Part shown: one piece after another, positions 10,538 through 20,300 of the stretch
Layout of the letters: each line of letters begins with the position of its first letter
Position numbering within the stretch: the stretch's first letter is position 1
From: Verrucomicrobiales bacterium
GTDB lineage: Bacteria > Verrucomicrobiota > Verrucomicrobiia > Limisphaerales > J093
NCBI GenBank assembly: GCA_015075445.1
Contig: JABTUJ010000002.1
Span: 334,040 to 398,039 of the forward strand
Direction of reading: 5' to 3'
DNA length: 64,000 bases
Program-made: the position numbers and the translations under genes
Notes under the pieces: generated by a model
Seen by the model: the letters and a program-made list of their open reading frames with translations, nothing else
Told to the model about the DNA's origin: nothing
Databases searched by the model: none

Positions 10538-10817
10538 TGAGGATCTGAACCGATTGGCCGGCGATGCCCGCGCCTGGGCCGCCGCCACCGCGGGCGATGC
10601 CAAGGACCGGGCCGGCGAGGTCCGCGACAGTCTCGCCGGTGCGCTGGACCGCGGCAAAGCCTGCTGTGGCCGGGCACGTGACCAGGCGCTGGCGGGTGTC
10701 AAGGTAGCGAACGAGGCCGTCCATGAGCATCCCTATCCCGCCCTCGCCATCGCCTTTGGTATCGGGGCGCTCCTCGGTGGACTGCTCGGGCGCCCGGGTT
10801 CACGTAACGGCGACTGA
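10512..10817 (+). CDS. DUF883 / ElaB-YqjD-type membrane-anchored protein
   Basis: 101 residues. An amphipathic helical stretch rich in Ala, Arg, Asp (SEDLNRLAGDARAWAAATAGDAKDRAGEVRDSL) is followed by the diagnostic HEHPYPALAIAFGIGALLGGLLGRPG membrane segment with glycine-zipper spacing. E. coli relatives (ElaB, YqjD) bind ribosomes at the inner membrane in stationary phase; that role is known for the family and only inferred here. It overlaps the CBM48 gene and lies upstream of two more membrane protein genes. Confidence 0.87.
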   Translation: MSKHTRAVSEDLNRLAGDARAWAAATAGDAKDRAGEVRDSLAGALDRGKACCGRARDQALAGVKVANEAVHEHPYPALAIAFGIGALLGGLLGRPGSRNGD

Positions 10818-10825
10818 TCTCACGT

Positions 10826-11230
10826 ATGGGGCTTTCCCGCCAGCCTGGACCCGCCCGGCAAGGGCTGCGTGGGTTGGGAGAGACACCTCACTCAAGCCCA
10901 CCGGCGTCGCGCAAGCAGCGGCTGTTCGCGGAGAGTGCATTCAACCGCGCTCGGTTGGCGGAGGAGTGGCGGACGGTGGCCGATGGAGCCGGGCGTCTGG
11001 CCCACCGGGCAACCGCCGTGGCCGCATGGGCTGCCGCGGCGGCCTTGTCGGCGGCTGGCGCGGCGGCCTTGCACCGCGGTGCGCGTCCGGCGCGTGGCAC
11101 CACATTCGCCTGGTCTCCCCTGGTTCTGACGGGGGTGCGCCTGGCCCTGGCCGTCTGGCGCGGCTTTCGCGCCCGCCGTCCATGGCCCCTTCAGCCGTGC
11201 GCTCCCCGTACCGCCATGATGTCGCCTTCT
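10826..11230 (+). CDS. Small membrane protein, unknown family; 3' end unclear
   Basis: Starts ATG 10826, 8 bases after the DUF883 gene. About 120 residues look real: an Arg/Glu helix (NRARLAEEWRTVADGAGRLAHRATAVA) followed by a hydrophobic alanine-rich segment and a second hydrophobic stretch (SPLVLTGVRLALAVWRGF). The order DUF883, then a small helical membrane protein, then YihY is plausible as an operon of stress-membrane genes. The frame stays open to 11680, deep inside the YihY gene in another frame, so the true 3' end was probably lost by an indel near 11180-11230. The end given here is an estimate. Confidence 0.45.
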
Positions 11231-11309
11231 CCCCCAGCCAGCGCCGTCCAAAGCCTCCGGATCCCCGAAGCCCACGACCGACTCGCGCAGGTCTGGCCGG
11301 CTTCGCCAA

Positions 11310-12194
11310 GTGGCGGGGAGGGTTTGGGCGACGGTTCGTACGGGCAGCCACACGTTCTTCGAGATCGATGGGTTCCAGTGGGCGGGAGCCTTTGCCTTCA
11401 ATGCGTTCTTCTCCCTCTTTCCGCTGATCGTCCTGCTGGTGACCATCGGCTCGTTCTTTGTGGACCGAGACCGCGCCGGGCACGAGGTGATTGCCTACCT
11501 GGAAAGTCACGTGCCCGTCAGCGGCGAGCAGCAACGCCAGATCGTGGAGACCTTCGCGGGCGTCGTTCAGGCGCGCGCGCGGGCGGGCGCGCTCGCGGGG
11601 CTCATGCTGGTCTGGGCGGCCCTCCAATGCTTCAACACGCTGATCTGCGCGACCAACCGCGCCTGGGGCATCGAGGGTGACAACTGGTGGCGGCTGCCGC
11701 TGAAGAGCCTCGCGCTGGTCGGCCTCCTGGCGGGCGTGGTTCTCCTGGGCCTGACGGTGCCCGTGCTGCTGAGCATGGCGAAGGCCTGGCTGCTGCCGGC
11801 GCACGACTTCGGCTCCTGGGTGTACGGTTTGGGCAACCTCGTCCTCCCATCGTTGGTGGTGTTTGTCGGTTTGAGCCTGTTCTACCGGCTCGCCCCGCGC
11901 CGGCGCACGCGGTTCGTCGAGGTCTGGGTCGCCGCGCTGGCCACGACGGTCCTGCTGCGGGCGGCCGAAGCGCTGTTCGTCATCTATCTGCGAGACTTCG
12001 CCACGTTGAACGCGGTCTATGGGGCCTTTGGCGGGATCATGGCGCTGCTGCTGTGGATCTATGTGTCCGGGTGCGTCTTCATCTTCGGGGCCTGTCTCTG
12101 CTCCGGCCGGGCCGCCACCCGGCGACCTTCGGCCGTGAGCCACGCCGCCCCGGTGGGAGAACACCCCATGGCCGGCGCTCCGTTTCGCCCTTAG
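11310..12194 (+). CDS. YihY/BrkB family inner-membrane protein
   Basis: 294 residues, six predicted membrane helices. Family motifs are clear: FFEIDGFQWAGAFAFNAFFSLFPLIVLLV near the start, NRAWGIE, and the C-terminal LRDFATLNAVYGAFGGIMALLLWIYVSGCVFIFGA. The family was once mis-called ribonuclease BN; its biochemical role is unsettled, with transport or envelope functions suggested. ATG 11310 gives a slightly short N-terminus, and the upstream gene runs into it in another frame, so an indel just upstream may have removed some N-terminal residues. Its 3' end contains palindrome M. Confidence 0.88.
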   Translation: MAGRVWATVRTGSHTFFEIDGFQWAGAFAFNAFFSLFPLIVLLVTIGSFFVDRDRAGHEVIAYLESHVPVSGEQQRQIVETFAGVVQARARAGALAGLMLVWAALQCFNTLICATNRAWGIEGDNWWRLPLKSLALVGLLAGVVLLGLTVPVLLSMAKAWLLPAHDFGSWVYGLGNLVLPSLVVFVGLSLFYRLAPRRRTRFVEVWVAALATTVLLRAAEALFVIYLRDFATLNAVYGAFGGIMALLLWIYVSGCVFIFGACLCSGRAATRRPSAVSHAAPVGEHPMAGAPFRP

Positions 12195-12197
12195 GCT
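12154..12197 (+). promoter_or_regulatory. Regulatory palindrome and -10-like box, site M
   Basis: TGGGAGAACACCCCAT (12154-12169), centre 12161.5, inside the last codons of the YihY gene, with TAGGCT at 12192-12197, 30.5 bp from the centre, the same spacing as sites C, D and I. The left arm is weaker (TGGGA). The AI-2E-type gene starts at 12260. Confidence 0.6.
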
Positions 12198-12259
12198 GAG
12201 GATGCCGTAAACCAGGGCGCAGTTCCCCTCACGCACAGGCGCCCCCAACCAAGGCTGCG

Positions 12260-13495
12260 ATGGCAACCGTGACACCGGCCAGGCCCAACGATGCGACGCC
12301 CAAGACGAAGCCAGGCTCGCTCGCGATCTATGTGATCCTGGGCGCAGCATTGTTTGCATTCCTGCAAGCGTTCTGGCTGCTCTCGCCCATCCTCTTGTCT
12401 TTCCTGCTCATCCTGCTGGTCACGCTCGCCCTGAATCCGGTGATCTCCTGGATGCGAGGTCTGGGAGGGGGGAGGGAAATCCCAACCGGCTTGGTCACCG
12501 TGGGACTGCTTCTGCTGATCGCCCTGACGGGCTGGGCGCTGTTCGGACCCATGAAGGCCTCGGTGATCACGTTGGCGGCACGCGTGCCGGAGTACTGGGA
12601 GCGCATGCAAAAGCCGCTCATCAAAATGGAACAACACGCGGTGTTGTCGGAAGCGAAGCTCCAGGCCGAAGTCAGCTCGGAAATCGCGGTCGACGCCGCG
12701 GCGACCGGCCAGCCCGAACCGCCGCGACCTGCCCCCCAACCGGTTCCGCCGCCCGCAGCCAGTGAGTCCGGTTCGATTCGAGCGAGCTTGAGCGACCTCT
12801 TGTACGGCGTGGCCGGGGGCTTCTCCGCGATGGCGTTCAACGCGGCGCAGATGCTCGTCGTCCTGGTGACCGTCTTCTTCGGGGTCATCTTCACGCTCAT
12901 GAATCCCCGCCCGATCATCGGGGCCCTGTTCGTCCTGACCCCCGAGCGGCACCATGATCAGGCCCTCGCCATCGCGCGGCGGATCGGGGAGTTCGTGCCC
13001 CGCTGGGCCGGAGCGACGCTCGCGGGCATGGCGACCATCGGCCTGCTGGTGTTCGTGCTGATGTGGCCGATCTTCGGGTTCATGGACGCGCTGGTCCTGG
13101 GGCTGATGGCAGGCGTGCTCGAGGTCGTTCCCTTTGTGGGTCCCCTCCTCAGCGTCGTGCCGGCGCTCTTGCTCGCGCTGGGGCAGGGAGGCATGACGCC
13201 GGTGTGGGTCGTGGTCGCGTACCTGGCCGTCCAGGCGCTGGAGAACAACGTCATTCTCCCTCTGATCATGGCGCGCGGCATGAAGGTGCATCCGGTGGCC
13301 GTGATGTTTTCCGTGCTCCTCTGTGTGGCCGCCTTCGGCGTGCTGGGCGTGTTGGTCGCCGCGCCGCTCGTGGCGATCGTCGCGATCCTGCACGACGAGC
13401 TCTATCGCAAGCGCTTTCTGCCCACGGTCACCGACGCCGACCTGGATCGGCTGGCGCGCACCGCCCTGCGCGAGAAGCGGGCCGTTGCCCGGTGA
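12260..13495 (+). CDS. AI-2E family (PerM-type) transporter
   Basis: 411 residues with the AI-2E exporter plan: hydrophobic N-terminal helices (VILGAALFAFLQAFWLLSPILLSFLLILLVTLALNPVI), a soluble central segment with a Pro-rich insertion at about residues 150-175, and C-terminal helices containing DALVLGLMAGVLEVVPFVGPLLSVVPALLLAL and VQALENNVILPLIMARGMKVHP, the best conserved family motifs. Members export small molecules or sodium; the substrate cannot be read from the sequence. It stands alone behind palindrome M. Confidence 0.9.
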   Translation: MATVTPARPNDATPKTKPGSLAIYVILGAALFAFLQAFWLLSPILLSFLLILLVTLALNPVISWMRGLGGGREIPTGLVTVGLLLLIALTGWALFGPMKASVITLAARVPEYWERMQKPLIKMEQHAVLSEAKLQAEVSSEIAVDAAATGQPEPPRPAPQPVPPPAASESGSIRASLSDLLYGVAGGFSAMAFNAAQMLVVLVTVFFGVIFTLMNPRPIIGALFVLTPERHHDQALAIARRIGEFVPRWAGATLAGMATIGLLVFVLMWPIFGFMDALVLGLMAGVLEVVPFVGPLLSVVPALLLALGQGGMTPVWVVVAYLAVQALENNVILPLIMARGMKVHPVAVMFSVLLCVAAFGVLGVLVAAPLVAIVAILHDELYRKRFLPTVTDADLDRLARTALREKRAVAR

Positions 13496-13521
13496 CCGCA
13501 ACCGACGGCGCCGCGCCCCGG

Positions 13522-13565
13522 TAGGGTAAGACCCCATTGAGTTGAAGTGATTGTCCACTTATCAT
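13522..13565 (+). promoter_or_regulatory. Regulatory palindrome and -10-like box, site D
   Basis: TAGGGTAAGACCCCAT (13522-13537), centre 13529.5, with TATCAT at 13560-13565, 30.5 bp away. The glycine-zipper gene starts at 13624, giving a predicted leader of roughly 50 bases. Confidence 0.75.
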
Positions 13566-13623
13566 GCAATGGAAGTAACAGAACCGGCCTGAAACCAGGT
13601 CTAACGAAGAAAGTGACGACCCT

Positions 13624-14148
13624 ATGAAAGCAATTCGTACGACACCGGCAGAAAGCCACAGCGTCCCCGACGCCAATCGGGATCCCATCTCCGGAACGCC
13701 CGGAGCGCATCCCGTGGGCACCGGAGTCGGAGCCGCGGGGGGCGCCGCCGCCGGGGCGGCCATCGGCGCCGTTGCCGGCCCCGTTGGGGCCGCGGTCGGA
13801 TTGGTCGCCGGGGCCATTGCGGGCGGCCTGGCGGGGAAGGGTGTGGCCGAGGCCTTCGACCCCACCGCCGAGGAGGCCTATTGGAAGGCCAACTACGCGA
13901 AGCAAAAGTACGTGGAGCCAAAAGTTCCCTACACCAGCTACCAGTCGGCTTACCGGACCGGTTACGAAGGCCGCAACCGTTATCCAGGAAAGCGCTATGA
14001 GGACGTGGAGGCGAACCTCCAACGCGATTACGAACGAACCCGAGGCTCTGCGGGGTTGAGCTGGGACAAGGCCCAGAAAGCCACGCGCGATGCCTGGAAC
14101 CGGCTGGAGACAGCGCCTCCCCGCCCCGCGGACCCGGTGGGTAGCTAA
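13624..14148 (+). CDS. Glycine-zipper domain protein
   Basis: 174 residues. Residues about 35-80 are a long glycine zipper (GVGAAGGAAAGAAIGAVAGPVGAAVGL...GGLAGKGVAEAFDP) able to form packed membrane helices. The C-terminal part is soluble and Tyr-rich (YTSYQSAYRTGYEGRNRYPGKRYEDVEANLQRDYERTRG). There is no signal peptide, so it is probably cytoplasmic or inner-membrane associated. Proteins of this composition occur in many soil bacteria beside CsbD- and BON-type stress genes; function unknown. Directly preceded by palindrome D. Confidence 0.72.
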   Translation: MKAIRTTPAESHSVPDANRDPISGTPGAHPVGTGVGAAGGAAAGAAIGAVAGPVGAAVGLVAGAIAGGLAGKGVAEAFDPTAEEAYWKANYAKQKYVEPKVPYTSYQSAYRTGYEGRNRYPGKRYEDVEANLQRDYERTRGSAGLSWDKAQKATRDAWNRLETAPPRPADPVGS

Positions 14149-14212
14149 CCCACCCGCTGAACCCGACCCCACTCGCGATCGGTCCGTTGCCGGATCGATC
14201 TCGATCGCCGGG

Positions 14213-14256
14213 TAGGGAAACACCCCATAGCCTGCGCAGGGCCACCGGCGCAGATT
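14213..14256 (+). promoter_or_regulatory. Regulatory palindrome, site E (weak -10)
   Basis: TAGGGAAACACCCCATAG (core 14213-14228), centre 14220.5. At the expected distance lies only CAGATT (14251-14256), which keeps the second-position A and last T of a -10 box. The glucan synthase frame opens at 14380. Confidence 0.55.
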
Positions 14257-14379
14257 GCCGACGGGTAGTGCTGTCTTCCTTTCCAGGCCGAAGGCAGCCC
14301 TGCCCGTGGGCGGCCAACTCTCGACAACCCCGGAGCCGCTGCGACCGATGGCGACATCGGCCACATCGGCCAACTCGCT

Positions 14380-17300
14380 TTGAGGAATCCCCCGTGGCGC
14401 TGGCGGACTGCGAGGTCCCGGACGACAAGTCAGGGTCCGCGCGAGGTCGAGCCGCCGTTGCGCGCCGAGTTGTTCACCGTCGAACAGCTTGGGCGCCACG
14501 CCCGGGCGCTGGCGGCCACCCATCAGCTTGTGGCTCAGCCCGGCCCGAGCCGCCTGTTGGCTCGCCTGGACGAGAACGAGCAGCTCCTCCGGAACTATAA
14601 CCGGGACACGCTCGCCGTGGACCAACGCCGGCGGGTTACGCCTGCCGCCGAGTGGCTGCTGGACAACTTCTACCTGATCGAGGAACAGATCCAGATGGCG
14701 CGGCGGCATCTTCCCCGGGGCTATAGCCGCGAATTGCCGCAGCTCGCCCACGGCCCCTCCGCCGGACTGCCGCGAGTCTACGACCTCGTCCTCGAGTTGA
14801 TCCCGCACGTGGATGCACAGATCGATGCCGGGCCGCTCCGCGCGTTCGTCGACGCTTACCAGGCGGTGGGCTCCCTGAAGCTAGGCGAGTTGTGGGCCAT
14901 TCCCATCATGCTCCGCCTGGGGTTGATCGAGAATCTCCGCCGGATCACCACGCGGCTGACGCTGGCCCGGCGGGACCGCGACCTGGCGGACATGTGGGTG
15001 GAACGTTTGCAGGATCAGGCGGAAAGGAACCCGTCCCACCTGGTGGTGGTGGTGGCCGACATGGCGAAGTCCGACCTTCCGCTGTCCAGTCGGTTTGTGG
15101 CCGAGTTCTGCCAGCGCCTGGCGCGCCAGAGGTCCGTCCTGCATCTGGCACGCACCTGGCTCGAACAGCACCTCCGGGAGCAGGGGCTGTCCATCGAACA
15201 ACTGGTCGAACAGGAGAGTCAACAGCAGGCGGCGGATCAGGTCTCGGTCAGTCACAGCATCGGCAGCCTCCGCCTGCTGAGCGCCATCAAATGGAAGGAG
15301 TTCGTGGAGGCCCTGAGCCAGGTCGAGCAGACCCTGCGCTCGGACCCCGCCGGCGTGTACCGTGCCATGGACTTTGCGACCCGCGACCGCTACCGCCATG
15401 CGGTCGAGTCCCTCGCCCGACACAGCCAGATCCCGGAAACCCAAGTCGCGCAGCGCGCCATCGAACTGGCCGCGGACAGCGCCCGCCACAAGGGGCCCGC
15501 GGACCGAACCGCCCACGTGGGCTACTATCTGATCGACAAAGGCCTGCCGGCGCTGGAGGGCGCGACCCGGGTGCGCTGGCCGTGGCACACCCTCGTCGCC
15601 CGCAGCATCCGCCGCTTTCCGCTCTCGTCCTATGTGGGTGGCCTGGCCGTGCTCACCCTGCTCGTCACTTTGGCTTTCGTGCAGCAGGCCCGGGCCTTCG
15701 AGGTGTCGGGCGGGAAACTCCTGGGCTTCGCGCTGGTCTTTCTCCTGGGCGCCAGCCAACTGGCCGTGGCGTTGATGAACTGGCTGGCCACGCTGCTGGT
15801 GAAACCGCGCCGCCTGCCGCGGCTGGATTTCTCCGCCGGCATCGCGGCCGATTCCCGGACGATCGTGGTCGTGCCCACCATGCTCACGAGCGCGAAGGGC
15901 ATCGAGCACCTCCTCGAGACGCTCGAGATTCATCAGCTCGCGAATCGGGACCCGCGCCTGCACTATGCCTTGCTCACGGACTTCCGGGACGCGCCCCAGG
16001 AACGCCTGCCGGGTGATGAAGGGTTGCTGCAGCAGGCGTGCGCCGGGGTCGAGCGGCTCAACCGCAGATACCCCTCCGCCAGGCCGGATCGCTTTTTCCT
16101 GCTGCACCGCCCCCGCCGCTGGAACAGCCGCGAGGGGGTGTGGATGGGTTATGAACGCAAGCGCGGAAAGCTCATGGAGTTCAACGCCCTCCTGCGCGGG
16201 GGGGCGCGGGAGTGCTTCTCCACCGTGGTGGGCGACACCGCCATCTTCCCCGCGATCAAGTACGTCATCACGCTCGACACCGACACCCAGCTCCCCTGGC
16301 GAGCGCCCGGCAGCTCCGTCGGGCATGATGGCCCATCCGCGAACCGGCCGGGTTCGATCCGGTGCGCGGCATCGTGGCCGACGGCTACAGCATTCTGCAA
16401 CCGCGCGTGGGGGTGAGTCTGCCGAGCGCCCGCCGGTCTCGGTTCGTCCGGCTCTTCGCCGGCGACTCGGGCGTTGATCCGTACACGCGGGAGGTCTCGG
16501 ACGTCTATCAAGACCTCTTCCAGGAAGGCTCCTTCATCGGCAAGGGCATTTACGATGTGGATGCCTTTCAACGCGCCCTGCAGGGGCGCTTCCCGGAAAA
16601 TGCCATCCTCAGTCACGATCTGTTGGAAGCGTGCCATGCCCGCTCGGCCCTCGTGAGCGACGTGGAACTCTACGAAGCCCATCCATCCCGCTACAACGTC
16701 GATGTGGACCGGCGGCACCGCTGGATCCGCGGGGATTGGCAGATCGCGCAGTGGCTTCTGCCACGGGTTCCCGGTTCGGACGCCCGGCGCATCGCCAACC
16801 CCCTTTCCGGGCTGTCCCGCTGGAAGATTCTCGACAACCTGCGGCGCAGTCTCGTCCCCGTGGCCCTGCTGCTGTTCCTGCTGGGTGGCTGGCTGTTTCT
16901 GCCCGCGCTGGGCGGCTTGGGCTCGCTCCTGGTCCTGGCACTGATCACGCTTCCCGGCTTATTGGCGGCGCTCGTGCAGGGCGTTCGCCGGCCGGTCGAT
17001 GTGCCGTGGGGGATGCATCTCGGGGAAGCCACCCGATCGTACGGCCGGCACCTCGGCCAGGTCTTGCTCACCCTTGCCTTTCTGCCCTACGACGCCTTCA
17101 TCAGCCTGGACGCCATCGGCCGGACGCTGCTCCGCTTGCTGGTGACGCGTCGGCGGCTCCTCGAGTGGCAGGTGTCGGGCGATGCCGAGCACACGCCGCG
17201 CGCCGACCTCGTCGGCTTCTACGCCACCATGTGGATCGCGCCGGTAATCGCCCTTGCGACCGGACTGCTCCTGGCCGCGGAGCAGCCCGGCCAACTGGCG

Positions 17301-20300
17301 CTGGCCTTCCCCCTGCTGGCGGTCTGGCTCGCGGCCCCGTGGATCGCCTGGTGGATCAGCCAGCCCCTGGAATCCCCCGTCCCGGCCTTGTCGGCCGCGC
17401 AACTGACCTTTCTGCACCGCACGGCCCGCCGGACGTGGCACTTCTTCGAGACCTTCGTCACGGCGCAGGAGAACTGGCTGCCGCCGGACAACTTCCAGGA
17501 GGTGCCCGGGCCGACGATCGCCTCGCGGACCTCACCCACGAACATAGGCCTGGCTTTGCTCGCCAATCTGGCGGCCCGGGATCTGGGGTATCTCTCGCGC
17601 GCCGGCCTGATCCGGCGCACCGAAGCGACGCTCGCCACCCTGCAACGACTCGAGCGGCATCGCGGCCATTTCTACAATTGGTACGACACGCGCACGCTGC
17701 GTCCACTCCTGCCGCTGTACGTTTCCAGTGTGGACAGCGGCAACCTGGCGGGGCATCTCCTGACGCTCGCCGCGGGACTGCGGGAACAGGCGGAAGGCCC
17801 CCTCTTCACGCCCCAGGTCTTTGCCGGTCTGCGCGACACGGTGGGGGTTCTCCGGGAGTTGGCCCACGACCATGCCCCGCTGGCCCAGCTCGAGGCGGAC
17901 CTCGCGCAGTCGCCCGCCCCTCTGCACGAAGCGCATGCCCTGCTGGTACGGGCCACGGCCCAGGCGACCGCGATCGCCGCATCCTGGGCTCAGCGAGAGG
18001 AACCCTTGAGGTTGTGGGGGCACCTGCTCAAGCAGAGTTGCGAGGAGCATCTGGCGGAGCTGCAAGGCCTGGCTCCGTGGCTCGTCGGGTCGCGACCCGA
18101 GAGTCGCCCCCCGGGCGAAGACGTGGCGCCATCGTCTGCGGCCACCCCACCCCCGAACCCCGCCATGCCGGCGGGCGTTCCCGCATCGGTGGCCAGCGCG
18201 TTGGAAGCGCTGGCCGGGCAATGCGAGGTGCTGGCGGCGATGGACTTCACCTGTCTGTTCGACTCCGCCCGCGAGCTCTTTTCCATCGGGTGCAACGTCA
18301 CGGAACACCGGTGCGATGCCAGCTTCTATGATCTCCTGGCTTCGGAGGCGCGGTTGGGCAGCTACGTGGCCATCGCGTTGGGGCAGGTTCCCCAAGACCA
18401 CTGGTTTTCACTGGGCCGGCTGCTCGTCGCGACGCGCGGCGAGCACCTGCTCGTCTCCTGGAGCGGCTCGATGTTCGAGTACCTCATGCCGCTGCTGGTC
18501 ATGCCCCACTACGAGCACACGTTGCTCGGTCAGACGTGCGCCGCGGCGGTGCAAGCCCAGATCGAGTATGGGAATCTGCGCGGCGTGCCGTGGGGCATCT
18601 CCGAATCGGGCTACCACCGGACCGACGCTCAACTCAACTACCAATACCGCGCGTTCGGCGTGCCCCGCCTGGGCCTGAAACGCGGATTGGCAGAGGACTT
18701 GGTCGTCGCCCCTTACGCCAGTGCGCTGGCGCTGGTGGTGGCCCCGGCGAAAGCCTGCGCCAACCTGCAGCGGCTGGCGGCCGAGGGCCGGGCCGGCGAT
18801 TACGGCTTCTACGAAGCGGTGGATTACACCCGGCGGCGGCTGCCGCCGGACGAAACCAGCGCCACGATCCGCTCGTTCATGGCGCATCACCAGGGGATGA
18901 GCTTGCTGGCGCTGGTGAATGTCCTGCAGGACGCCCCGATGCCGCGGCGGTTCCTGGCCTGTCCGATCCTGCGGGCGGCGGACCTGCTGTTGCAGGAGCG
19001 CCTGCCGCGGACCGCCGCCAGCGTGGGCACCGACGATGTGAAACTCAAGGAGCCGCGCACGGTCGTCAGCGACGGCGAAGCCGCCATGCGGGTGTTCACG
19101 GATCCCACCCCGCCCGTGCCCGAGGTTCATCTGCTGTCCAACGGTCGTTATCATGTCGTCATCAGCAGCGCCGGTGGCGGCTACAGCCGCTGGCGCGATC
19201 TGGCGGTGACCCGTTGGCGCGAGGATGCCACGCGCGATTGCTGGGGCATGTTTGTCTATGTGCGCGATCGCGCGACGGGCGAGGTGTGGTCCACCGCCTA
19301 TCAACCCGTCCGGCGGGCCACGCCAGGCTACGAGGCCATCTTCACGCAGGCGCGCGCTGAGTTCCGGCAGCGTCCGCCCGGCCTCGAAGTCCACACCGCG
19401 ATCAGCGTGTCGCCGGAGGACGACGTGGAACTGCGCCGCCTCACCCTCGCCAACCGTTCCTCCGGCGTGCGCGTCCTGGAGGTGACCACGTATGCCGAGG
19501 TGGTGCTCGCCCCGCCGGCCGCGGACGCGGCGCATCCCGCGTTCAGCAATCTCTTTGTCCAAACCGAATTCCTGCGCCGCGCCTCCGCCCTGCTCTGCAC
19601 CCGCCGGGCCCGCTCCCCGGAAGAGCAGCCGCCGTGGCTGCTGCATCTGCTCGTGGGCCCCGGGGCCGACCCGGGCGACCTCTCCTGCGAAACCAATCGC
19701 TCCCGCTTCGTCGGACGCGGCGGATCGCTGGCGCAACCGGCCGCGATGCAGAGCGTCTCGCCCTTGTCCAACACGGTCGGTTCCGTGCTGGATCCGATCG
19801 TCGCGCTGCGGCGCACCGTCACGCTCGCGCCCGATGAGACCGTCATCCTGAACGTGGTCCTGGGCGTGACCGAAACCCGCGAGGCGGCGCGGGCGCAGGT
19901 GGACAAGTACCAGAGCGCCCGCATGGCGGATCGCGCCTTCGACCTGGCCTGGACCCACAGCCAGGTGACACTGCACCAGCTCGATGCCACGGAGGCGGAG
20001 GCACAACAGTACGGCCGTCTGGCCGGCGCCTTGATCTATGCCGACCCCGACCGGCGGGTTCCCCCCAACCTGCTGCGCCAGAACCGACGCGGCCAGAGCG
20101 GGCTCTGGGGCTACGGCATCTCCGGCGACGTGCCCATCGTGTTGCTCCGCCTCAGCGATCCGGACAAGCTGACGATCGTCCGCCAGATGATCCAGGCTCA
20201 CTCCTACTGGCGCCGGAAAGGACTGACCGTGGATCTCGTCATCCTGAACGAGGACGACTCGATCTACCGCCAGTCCCTGCAGGACCAGATCATCCGTCTG